NCBI GenBank assembly: GCA_905479105.1
Contig: CAJQLE010000002.1
Coordinates: 62,001 to 126,000, forward strand
Reading direction: 5' to 3'
Source of the DNA: an uncultured Flavobacteriales bacterium
Lineage (GTDB): Bacteria > Bacteroidota > Bacteroidia > Flavobacteriales_G > Salibacteraceae
Length of the DNA stretch: 64,000 nucleotides
The notes under the pieces: generated by a model
What the model saw: only the letters and a program-made list of their open reading frames with translations
What the model was told of the DNA's origin: nothing
Databases searched by the model: none
Shown: positions 1 to 7,810 of the stretch, in pieces
How positions within the stretch are numbered: position 1 is the first letter of the stretch
Layout: each line of letters opens with the position of its first letter
Position numbers and translations under genes: made by a program

Positions 1-153
1 ACGAGATTCAATGTCTGAAAGAATCTCATCTTTTCCAGCACTACGATCGTATAATGAAGCAATCCTTTTTAAGTATGCCGATAATACTTCGTATGCGTCT
101 TCGTCAATGGTGAATACCTGTCCACTTAAATTGACTTGAACTGTTCTTTTCAT
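1..153 (-). CDS. PspC-domain family protein, N-terminal fragment (runs off left edge)
   Basis: Only the first 51 codons lie in the window. The translation begins MKRTVQVNLSGQVFTIDEDA, followed by a helix-rich stretch ending ...KDEILSDIESR. This opening matches my recollection of the N-terminus of Bacteroidota PspC-domain membrane proteins that travel with a PadR regulator. The PspC domain and membrane helices would lie beyond the window. The ATG overlaps the stop of the upstream PadR gene as ATGA (150-153), which fixes the start and implies translational coupling in one operon. In known PadR/PspC pairs the regulator controls an envelope-stress-like membrane protein; that role is inferred here. 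Confidence 0.75.
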   Translation of the reverse strand, partial: MKRTVQVNLSGQVFTIDEDAYEVLSAYLKRIASLYDRSAGKDEILSDIESR

Positions 154-497
154 TTTTCCTTAGGGGGTTGATTTTCTAATACTAATTTGTCTACGGCATT
201 CCTGAGTTCCTCCCAAGAGCTTACCAGCTCACCATAAAACATTCGTCCTTGTTCTGTTAAACTGTAATACTTACGCGGAGGTCCAGATTTGGACTCTTCC
301 CATCGATACGTAAGTAATCCAGCATTCTTGAGCCTGCTTAGCAGCGGGTAAAGTGTTCCTTCCACTACGATCAACTCTGCGTCTTTTAGCGAGTTGAGTA
401 AATCTGAAGGATACGCCTCTTCCTTTTGCAAAAGAGCCAACGCACAGAATTCTAGGATTCCTTTTCTAAGTTGAGCTTTTGAGTTTTCTATATTCAT
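150..497 (-). CDS. PadR-family transcriptional regulator
   Basis: A 115-residue protein. Residues about 8-90 form a winged helix-turn-helix of the PadR type: LRKGILEFCALALLQ, then a recognition region with VEGTLYPLLSRLKNAGLL, then a wing with GPPRKYYSLTEQG. A short C-terminal helix follows, as in compact PadR-s1 proteins that dimerise and repress their own operon. It overlaps the downstream PspC-type gene by four bases. A TAnnTTTG promoter element (515-522) lies 17 bases upstream of the ATG, and a 19-bp inverted repeat (539-557) lies further upstream and could be its operator. The inducer cannot be predicted. Confidence 0.9.
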   Translation of the reverse strand: MNIENSKAQLRKGILEFCALALLQKEEAYPSDLLNSLKDAELIVVEGTLYPLLSRLKNAGLLTYRWEESKSGPPRKYYSLTEQGRMFYGELVSSWEELRNAVDKLVLENQPPKEK

Positions 498-514
498 GAT
501 CTTTTATTGCATTA

Positions 515-522
515 CAAATATA
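515..522 (-). promoter_or_regulatory. -7 promoter element (TATATTTG) of the PadR/PspC operon
   Basis: On the minus strand this reads TATATTTG, an exact match to the Bacteroidota -7 consensus TAnnTTTG. It lies 17 bases upstream of the PadR ATG, so the transcript would have a leader of roughly a dozen bases. Confidence 0.65.
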
Positions 523-538
523 TATATGTATTCTAAGT

Positions 539-557
539 TACTATGCAATACATAGTA
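539..557. promoter_or_regulatory. Inverted repeat, candidate PadR operator
   Basis: The sequence TACTATGcaataCATAGTA is a perfect 7-bp inverted repeat with a 5-base spacer. It lies 16 bases upstream of the -7 element, roughly where the -33 region of the PadR promoter should be. PadR proteins commonly bind dyads with ATG/CAT-type half-sites and repress their own genes. The assignment rests on position and symmetry only. Confidence 0.5.
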
Positions 558-668
558 CTAAAATAAAACATAAGTAACTAGTAATCAAGCTAATTAATTT
601 TTAAGCTGACAGAGAAAATGATCAAAAAAGTAATGGACCACGGTTTTTCACCGCGCAATAAAAAGTGA

Positions 669-3197
669 TTATCGCTTCAAAGTGAACGAACCCGCGAATA
701 CATTGCGGTCTACATCCACCACTACTTCATCCTGATAATCCAAGGTGAAATAATAAACGCCTTCACCGGCCATTTCACCATTTATATAGCCATCCCAGCC
801 ATAGGCAATGTTCCTTGTTTCATGGACAAGTTGTCCCCAGCGGTTGAAAATGGTCAATCGATAGCTATATATATTACATGTAGTTGTGGGTCTGAATAAA
901 TCATTGATTCCATCTCCATTTGGTGTAAAGACATTGCTATACTCAACATCACAATCAATGGAAGGGCATGCAATATCATCCAGATCAAAACGAATTGACT
1001 CCACCTTAGAGCATTCACCTTTGGTAATGGTAACGGAATAGCGTTGTGTTCGATCATCAAGAACTGCCCAAATACTATCTACGGTATCTCCGGTATTCCA
1101 TAAATAAGTTGCCGATGAATCCGTTCCTTTCAGTAACACAGTAACCAGGTCGCAAATGACCGTATCTGGCCCAAAATCCGTCATGAGCTCGCCATTGAAA
1201 AGCACATTCATCGTATCAACGAATGTTCCACAAGCGTTAAAGGCAGCCAGCCACACTATTTGACTTTCTCCTACATCAAAGGTTCTTGAATTGCTTGAGT
1301 CCGACCAAACAAATGAAATGCCTTGTGCGGTCGGTCTTACCAGAGTAAAGCTGGCGTCAAAACAGTTAATGGTATCGGGTGGCAGAAGAGAATCAGGCAG
1401 GTTTGGAAAAAACGATACCTGAATGCTATCTTCTATCGCCCCACAATCACTAAAAATGCTTACGAGGTATTTAGCACTGGAATCAACTTCAATGAATGGA
1501 TCGGTATCACCCGTGTTCCAAAGAACATTATAACCAAAAGAAACAGTATCACCGATAACAATTGACGAAGCTCCACAGACCACTGTATCCAATCCTAGTT
1601 CATAATTCAATGGTGCCAAACGAATCACTTGAACAGAGTCTGTAACCGTATCGCATACTCCAAACAATGTCACTTTCACTAAACCAGAGTCCGTGGCGAT
1701 AAAAGCTGAATCGGTTGATCCATCTTGCCATAAATACGAAATCGCACCTGGCTGGTCTATATCAAACGTAAGTACTTGACCATCGCACAAAATTGTATCA
1801 TCTGGAAAGCTCACTGTTTGATTGGGGAAGATATTGACCTCAACAATCGTTGTATCAGACAAAAAAGCTGAATAGGCAATATGAGTAACTGTGTACGTTC
1901 CCGGAGTTTGATAAATGTGAAATGGATTTATAAGCTTAGAAGTATCATTCACTCCTGAAGTCGGATCTCCAAAATTCCAGAAGACTGAATCAGACGATAG
2001 ATAATTAGAAAAGAAAAATGAAGTATCGCCAAAGCACTTATCCAATACTGCAATATCTCCTTCTATGAAAAATGGATAAAACTGAGGCAAACCTCTATTA
2101 GAAATAGTTCCCGTTAGGCTAACGGCATTATGATCATAACCACACAATGGACCTGGATCATTCGGGAAATTAACACAGGCCAAAAAGGGGGCTGCGGCTC
2201 TACAAACATAAATCTTTCCATCAGGCCCCAATTGCAATGCTCCACCACCAGTTCCTGTATATCCGATTCCTACCATTTGCTCAGAGGCACTTACTGTAGC
2301 AGGATCACCAGAAGTCAGATCATACTGCCTAAGGTCGGCCAGAATGAAGGATTGCACATACAAGAAATTACCATTAGGCGAAAACTCAACACCATAATTA
2401 AATGTGTCCTGCAGTGTTGGCGATATTCCATAATCATAGGTCATCTGACCTGTGACATTATCAAAATCAAACAAGTGCACTTTAAATGGATTCGTTTGTA
2501 CAAATTGTGCCCAATAAATAGTCATCGCAATTTTGTCATTTTGCTGAGATCCTTTTAAGTACCCAACTTGATCGAATCCTATTAATGGCAAACCCGTATT
2601 ACTCAATACTGGAGTTGTATTGAGTCCAGAAGCAGTGATTTCAAATGCATAAGCTGTATCACCAGGTTTTCTTAAAGCAACCACCCAAAAATCTATATTG
2701 TTTGGCTTGCGCAAGCAAGTCAACATTTCGGTGGTTGAATCTATCAAGGGAATGTTTTTCTCAGCAGCTACTACGGCCCCTAATCCACCATTCAAAGACA
2801 TATCAATCTTTGAATAGTACATACCTCCATAAAATGACTTTACTGTAAATAAATAATACTCATTTGGGTGTTCTGGTCGAGGAACGATATAAGAATTCAT
2901 AGAGGCATCTCCAGGTGCCGGACCACTGGCATTTCCAATTAACCCTGTGCTATTCTGCATAGGATTATGAGATGCATCCCACACAAAATCACCTTTTGAA
3001 TAGAACAATAAATTCCCAAACTCATCAGAAATAGTTGAACACCCCTCCTCCGAATACATCTGTCCATTCAGATTTGCCACCGGACCACTGGGTGTAAAAT
3101 GCATCCCTGCATTCGTTCCAAAATACCACCAATCAGCTACTGACTGCCCAATAGATATCAGCGGTAAAAAGAATAAAATGATAAGCAGTTTTTTCAC
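669..3197 (-). CDS. T9SS type B sorting domain (gliding motility-associated C-terminal) secreted protein
   Basis: An 842-residue secreted protein, predicted to be exported by Sec and then the type IX system and attached to the cell surface. The N-terminus (KKLLIILFFLPLISIGQS) is a signal peptide. Residues about 20-370 form a propeller-like region beginning ADWWYFGTNAG. A PKD-like domain follows at about 385-460 (FWNFGDP ... GTYTVTHIAYS), then Ig-like modules rich in LWNTGDT and CD motifs. The last 90 residues carry the type B sorting domain: NVFTPNGDGINDLF, FNRWGQLV, WDGYINGE, GVYYFTLDY. The start is GTG. It is a paralogue of the gene 12 bases upstream, with the same domain order. The ligand is unknown; adhesion is the usual suggestion. 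Confidence 0.88.
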   Translation of the reverse strand: MKKLLIILFFLPLISIGQSVADWWYFGTNAGMHFTPSGPVANLNGQMYSEEGCSTISDEFGNLLFYSKGDFVWDASHNPMQNSTGLIGNASGPAPGDASMNSYIVPRPEHPNEYYLFTVKSFYGGMYYSKIDMSLNGGLGAVVAAEKNIPLIDSTTEMLTCLRKPNNIDFWVVALRKPGDTAYAFEITASGLNTTPVLSNTGLPLIGFDQVGYLKGSQQNDKIAMTIYWAQFVQTNPFKVHLFDFDNVTGQMTYDYGISPTLQDTFNYGVEFSPNGNFLYVQSFILADLRQYDLTSGDPATVSASEQMVGIGYTGTGGGALQLGPDGKIYVCRAAAPFLACVNFPNDPGPLCGYDHNAVSLTGTISNRGLPQFYPFFIEGDIAVLDKCFGDTSFFFSNYLSSDSVFWNFGDPTSGVNDTSKLINPFHIYQTPGTYTVTHIAYSAFLSDTTIVEVNIFPNQTVSFPDDTILCDGQVLTFDIDQPGAISYLWQDGSTDSAFIATDSGLVKVTLFGVCDTVTDSVQVIRLAPLNYELGLDTVVCGASSIVIGDTVSFGYNVLWNTGDTDPFIEVDSSAKYLVSIFSDCGAIEDSIQVSFFPNLPDSLLPPDTINCFDASFTLVRPTAQGISFVWSDSSNSRTFDVGESQIVWLAAFNACGTFVDTMNVLFNGELMTDFGPDTVICDLVTVLLKGTDSSATYLWNTGDTVDSIWAVLDDRTQRYSVTITKGECSKVESIRFDLDDIACPSIDCDVEYSNVFTPNGDGINDLFRPTTTCNIYSYRLTIFNRWGQLVHETRNIAYGWDGYINGEMAGEGVYYFTLDYQDEVVVDVDRNVFAGSFTLKR

Positions 3198-3209
3198 GGT
3201 GCGAATGTA

Positions 3210-5687
3210 CTATCTGGTAAGCGTAAAACTTCCACGAGTTAGCTGACGGTCGGCATCTACTACTACGAAGTCCTTATATTCTACGACAAAATAATAAACG
3301 CCCTCTGCCGCAGGTTCGCCATTGATAAACCCGTTCCAGCCGTAAGCCACATTTCTACTGTAATTAACCAGCTGTCCCCAGCGGTTGTATATGGACATAT
3401 CAAAGGAATAAACATCACAATCTGACGTGATACGAAATAGATCGTTGAGGCCATCACCGTTTGGACTAAACACATTGCCAAACTCCACATCACAATCAAT
3501 AGATTCACAAAAAATATCACTGCTTCTAACGCGCTTTGATTCCACCTTGGCGCACTCGCCTTTAAAAATGGTGACGATGTAGTTTTCGTCTAAGCCTACT
3601 TCCGTATAAATGGAGATGGTTGTATCGCCCGTGCTCCAAAAATAGGTGGCGGTAGAATCTGATCCCGAAAGTTGAATGCTATCTAAATCACAGATGTTGG
3701 TGTCTTCACCCAATTCTGTTTTGATCTCTCCATTAAAAAGGATGTTCATGGTGTCTACAACAAACCCACACTCATTGAAAGCCGCTAGCCAAACTTGTTG
3801 GGTAGAATCAACTTCAAAACGAGGTCCAGAAGTGCTATCACTCCAGATATAAGTGACGGAATCATTCACAGGTCTTTCTAAGATGATTTGTGCATCAAAA
3901 CAGTTGATGGTATCTGGTGGCAAAGGATCAAAGTCGATCTGTGGAATTAGTTCAACGATAATAGTGTCAACGAACAAACCACAAGCACTAGAATCTTGAG
4001 CAGAATAAGTTCCTGATTTTGTGATAAGCAGGCTATCTGAAATAACACCCGTACTCCAAAGAATATCAGTAGTTGGATTTAGGAGATTTTGAAGTGTGAT
4101 CGTGTTGGGCAGACAAAGTGTAACATCCTCTCCTAAATCAATAGGATTGGGTACATCAACTATCACTTCAATGGTATCAGTTAGTGTATCGCACACTCCG
4201 AACACAGTGACTGTCACTAAGGAGTCGTTATAAACTTGGATTGAATCTGAGGTTGACCCTGTACTCCATAAATACGTTACATAAGGTTGACCAAGACCAA
4301 GATTTACAGTATCACCTTCACAAAGTCTGAAATCAGATTCCCAATTCTTTGATAACCTAGGATATATAAACACTGTTTGAACTACAGTATCAATAATCGT
4401 ATCAGAATAAGCAATTAGCGTCACTGTATATTCACCAGTATCCGTAAATAAATGTGTTGGAGAAAATAGTGTAGAGGTATTTTCAACTCCTGATGCCGGA
4501 TCACCAAAATTCCAGTTAGCAGAATCTACACCGGCTGTATCGATGAAAAAAACTGTTGAATCACCAGAGCAGATTTCGCTAAATGAAAAGCTAGCATTGA
4601 AAAAAGACTGAATAAAAGTAGGAAGCCCAAATTGGCTGTTTGAAGTAAGAACTACTGCCGTATCAATCCAATTGCATCCAACGCCAAGCACATTGGGTTC
4701 AGTTATTGCGGACAGAAACGTTTGATTTATTCGAGCACAATAGATTCTTCCATCAGGCCCCATTTGCAATTGACCACCACCTTGTCCATTATTACCAATC
4801 ATCGTCTCACTGGCAGAAATTGCTATGGAATTCGCTAAGGTTAAATCGAATTGTCTTATGTCCTCTGAAGATTCAGAAGCCATATATAAAATCTTGGCAT
4901 CCGATGAAAATTCAAGTCCATACATTGGATTACTTGGCATGGTCGATCCAATTTTATAATCGGACGACACTAAACCTGTAACACTGTTAAAATCATAAAT
5001 AAGAATACTATCTTGCTTATCAACTGCAGCTATCTTATCACCTGCTGAATTAATTGCCATTGTGCCGTAAGGTGAAGATACAACCCAATCCGTATTGGAT
5101 ACTATGGGCGATGTATTCACACCAGCTGACGTAACTTCAAACGTGTAAAACTGATTCGTTCCTACCTTCTGACCTATGATCCAAAAACCACCTGGTTTTT
5201 TCACCGCAGCTAGCTTTTCGCTTGCAGTATCAGCAAGAAATACATTCTTTTCATTCACAACTACGTCTCCATTACCTCCGTTTAAAGCCAAGTCCACTTT
5301 AGAGTAGTGAATTCCGACTCCAGGAGCGCCTCCTTGATCAACAGTGAATATGTAAAATTCAGTCGAACTGCCTGGACGCGGAATTACAACAGAAGAATGA
5401 GCGGATGAAGTTGCACCTAATAAACCAGATCCATTTGGCATGAGTACATGAAGCTTATCATACACAAGTTGACCATCAGTATAGAAAAGCAGGTTTCCTT
5501 GCTGATCAGATATTGATGAACAACCCTCTTGCGTTTGAATTTGCCCATCACCTACAGCGACAGGCCCACTTGGCGTAAAATGAATACCCGCGTTATTCCC
5601 AAAATACCACCAATCAGCCGGTGATTGACATTGGCCGACAAACTGAGCCAAACAAAAAGTGATGATTAGGGTAATCCTCAAAAGCAT
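3210..5687 (-). CDS. T9SS type B sorting domain secreted protein, tandem paralogue
   Basis: An 825-residue secreted protein with a signal peptide (MLLRITLIITFCLAQFVGQCQ) and an N-terminal propeller-like region starting ADWWYFGNNAGIHFTPSGPV. A PKD-like domain lies at about 385-450 (NWNFGDP ... GEYTVTLIAYS), followed by repeated Ig-like modules (YLWSTGSTSD, FWSTGDT). The type B C-terminal sorting domain contains NVFSPNGDGLNDLF and YNRWGQLV. The ATG at 5687 is preferred over the TTG two codons upstream because it begins a standard signal peptide. The downstream paralogue follows after 12 bases, so the pair is probably co-transcribed and arose by tandem duplication. Both carry many aspartates and paired cysteines typical of extracellular calcium-stabilised modules. 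Confidence 0.88.
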   Translation of the reverse strand: MLLRITLIITFCLAQFVGQCQSPADWWYFGNNAGIHFTPSGPVAVGDGQIQTQEGCSSISDQQGNLLFYTDGQLVYDKLHVLMPNGSGLLGATSSAHSSVVIPRPGSSTEFYIFTVDQGGAPGVGIHYSKVDLALNGGNGDVVVNEKNVFLADTASEKLAAVKKPGGFWIIGQKVGTNQFYTFEVTSAGVNTSPIVSNTDWVVSSPYGTMAINSAGDKIAAVDKQDSILIYDFNSVTGLVSSDYKIGSTMPSNPMYGLEFSSDAKILYMASESSEDIRQFDLTLANSIAISASETMIGNNGQGGGQLQMGPDGRIYCARINQTFLSAITEPNVLGVGCNWIDTAVVLTSNSQFGLPTFIQSFFNASFSFSEICSGDSTVFFIDTAGVDSANWNFGDPASGVENTSTLFSPTHLFTDTGEYTVTLIAYSDTIIDTVVQTVFIYPRLSKNWESDFRLCEGDTVNLGLGQPYVTYLWSTGSTSDSIQVYNDSLVTVTVFGVCDTLTDTIEVIVDVPNPIDLGEDVTLCLPNTITLQNLLNPTTDILWSTGVISDSLLITKSGTYSAQDSSACGLFVDTIIVELIPQIDFDPLPPDTINCFDAQIILERPVNDSVTYIWSDSTSGPRFEVDSTQQVWLAAFNECGFVVDTMNILFNGEIKTELGEDTNICDLDSIQLSGSDSTATYFWSTGDTTISIYTEVGLDENYIVTIFKGECAKVESKRVRSSDIFCESIDCDVEFGNVFSPNGDGLNDLFRITSDCDVYSFDMSIYNRWGQLVNYSRNVAYGWNGFINGEPAAEGVYYFVVEYKDFVVVDADRQLTRGSFTLTR

Positions 5688-5761
5688 ATACAAAAGACGG
5701 ATATTTTGAGATAAAGTCGCCTGAGCTAAGGGAATACTTATCGATACGTTAACACAAGTTT

Positions 5762-7729
5762 TTAACGCTCGAGGATAGTTGATAAATCAGAAAACTCCTC
5801 TCCTACTTCTTCCCATCGCTTCATGTCTTCGTCTAACTGGCGTTGGACATCCGCATGCTCATAGAACATATTCGGGTTTTCTTTGGCCGCATCGGGGTTG
5901 TGCATTTTTTCCTCCATGTCAGCCAAGGACTTTTCAGCCTCTTCAATCTTTTGCTCCAAATTAGACATGGTATTCTTCAAGCGCTTCCAGTCTTTCTCCT
6001 TCTCCTTGCGCTCTTTATTGCTCAATCCGCTGTTTTCTGAAGCCTTAGTTTCAACTTTCGCTTTCTCGAGCTCTTTTTGTTTCTTCTCTTTGGCTCCTTC
6101 AAACTCTCGAAAACTTTGGATCTTGTAATTGGCTAAGAAATTGTCAATGGTGCCAATATGCTCTTTTACTTTCCCTTCTTTAAATTCAAAGGTTCGGTCT
6201 GTCAATCCTTGTAAAAACTCACGGTCGTGACTCACAACGATCAATGTTCCGTCAAATGAGTTTAGCGCTTCTTTCAATGTTTCTTTTGCACTGATATCCA
6301 GGTGATTGGTAGGCTCATCTAGAATGAGTAAGTTACTCGGCTTGAGCAGCAGCTTCGCCAATGCCAATCGAGATTTCTCTCCTCCAGAAAGCACTTTCAC
6401 CTTCTTTTCATAGTCGTCTGGTCCGAATAAGAATGCTCCCAATAGTGCACGCACCTTATGAATCTTGGCATTATCACCCGTAGCCGCATCTTCGATAACC
6501 TTCTCAACGGTTGACTCCTGATTCAAGGTTTTTTCTTGGATCTGAGCATAGTATCCAATTTCAACATTATGACCTATAGCTAATTCTCCTTCGCCATGCT
6601 CCTCGCCTACCACCATTTTTATCATGGTAGACTTTCCTTGTCCGTTTCTTCCTACAAAAGCAATGCGTTCACCTCTAAAAATATCAAAGTCTACACCAGA
6701 AAAAATCGTGCTATCGCCATATGCTTTTTTCGAATTTCTGGCTTTCAACACTACATCACCTGATCGTGGAGCTGGAGGAAAACGAAACCTGATTTTAGAA
6801 CCATCGGTTTCATCAATATGCACCCGCTCCAACTTATCCAGCTGCTTCATCTTACTCTGCGCTTGCTTGGCTTTTGAAGCCTTCGCTTTAAATCGTTCGA
6901 TGAAACGCTCTTGCTGGTTGATGTATTTCTGTTGATTTTCAAACGTGGCCTTTTGCTGGTCAATCCGCTCTTGCCTCAAGATGAAAAATCTAGAATAAGA
7001 AACGGAATAGTCGTAGATTTTTCCCTTCACAATCTCAACCGTGCGATTGGTAATGTTGTCTAAAAACATTCTATCGTGAGAGATCATCATGATGGAACCA
7101 GGGTACTCTTTAAAGAAATCCTCTAACCACATGATGGAATCAATATCCAAGTGATTCGTTGGCTCATCCAGCAGCAATAAATCTGGCTGCATTAGAATCA
7201 GCTTCGCCAATTCTACCCGCATTTGCCATCCACCGCTGAATTCAGAAATCTTTCTTGTAAAATCTTCTCTTTTAAAGCCAAGTCCCAACAGCACTAATTC
7301 AGCGCGTTGTTCAGTTTTACCATCGTCAATCATTTCAAGGCGCATGTGAATGGCTCCTAATTCATCGATAATGGCACTGTAAGAATCACTTTCGTAATCT
7401 GTGCGATCAGTCAATTCTTTTTGAATCTCTAAATCACGGTTTTTCAAGTCATTGATCTCGGCAAATGCCTTCAATGTTTCTGACCAAATGGTTTGATTGC
7501 CCTCAAAGACGATTTCTTGAGGCAGGTAGCCCACCTTTCTTCCATCGGGAATGATAACAGTGCCAGTATCAGGTTGCTGAAAATTTAAAATAATCTTCAG
7601 TAAAGTACTTTTCCCAACGCCATTCTTACCTACAAGACCAATGCGATCTCGCTCATTAATGACCAATGAAATGTCTTTAAATAGATCTATCCCGCTGAAG
7701 GATACAGATATGTTATTGAGGCTTATCAA
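5762..7729 (-). CDS. ABC-F family ATPase
   Basis: A soluble protein of 655 residues with two ABC cassettes and no membrane segment, the layout of ABC-F proteins that act on the ribosome. Cassette 1 has Walker A GKNGVGKST (about residues 34-42), an FSGGW signature and Walker B LLLLDEPTNHLD. Cassette 2 has GRNGQGKST, LSGGEKSR and LILDEPTNHLD. A lysine/glutamate-rich linker joins them, and the C-terminus is a long charged coiled coil resembling Uup/YheS-type members. The reading frame stays open to a TTG at 7753, but an exact TACCTTTG promoter element (7738-7745) lies inside that extension. I therefore place the start at the TTG at 7729, giving the family-typical opening ISLNNISVSFSG. Confidence 0.9.
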   Translation of the reverse strand: MISLNNISVSFSGIDLFKDISLVINERDRIGLVGKNGVGKSTLLKIILNFQQPDTGTVIIPDGRKVGYLPQEIVFEGNQTIWSETLKAFAEINDLKNRDLEIQKELTDRTDYESDSYSAIIDELGAIHMRLEMIDDGKTEQRAELVLLGLGFKREDFTRKISEFSGGWQMRVELAKLILMQPDLLLLDEPTNHLDIDSIMWLEDFFKEYPGSIMMISHDRMFLDNITNRTVEIVKGKIYDYSVSYSRFFILRQERIDQQKATFENQQKYINQQERFIERFKAKASKAKQAQSKMKQLDKLERVHIDETDGSKIRFRFPPAPRSGDVVLKARNSKKAYGDSTIFSGVDFDIFRGERIAFVGRNGQGKSTMIKMVVGEEHGEGELAIGHNVEIGYYAQIQEKTLNQESTVEKVIEDAATGDNAKIHKVRALLGAFLFGPDDYEKKVKVLSGGEKSRLALAKLLLKPSNLLILDEPTNHLDISAKETLKEALNSFDGTLIVVSHDREFLQGLTDRTFEFKEGKVKEHIGTIDNFLANYKIQSFREFEGAKEKKQKELEKAKVETKASENSGLSNKERKEKEKDWKRLKNTMSNLEQKIEEAEKSLADMEEKMHNPDAAKENPNMFYEHADVQRQLDEDMKRWEEVGEEFSDLSTILER

Positions 7730-7737
7730 AACGGCTG

Positions 7738-7745
7738 CAAAGGTA
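7738..7745 (-). promoter_or_regulatory. -7 promoter element (TACCTTTG) of the ABC-F gene
   Basis: An exact TAnnTTTG match ending 8 bases before the TTG at 7729. The predicted transcription start falls only a few bases before that codon, so the message would be leaderless or nearly so. This decides against the longer reading frame. Confidence 0.65.
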
Positions 7746-7787
7746 CATTTCAACGCGAGCCATTTTCAGGAAGTTTTAAATAAATAA

Positions 7788-7810
7788 CAATAGCACGAAT
7801 GGCGCTATTG
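7788..7810 (-). terminator. Possible terminator of the T9SS type A gene
   Basis: On the minus strand CAATAGC and GCTATTG form a 7-bp stem around a 9-base loop, followed by TTATTTATTTAAAA. The stem overlaps the stop codon of the gene ending at 7805. The T-tract is interrupted, so the strength is uncertain. Confidence 0.45.

Noticed and set aside
610-668. Terminator hairpin after the first T9SS gene
   Set aside because: The CGGT/ACCG stem is short with a mismatch, and the T-stretch is not adjacent on the minus strand.
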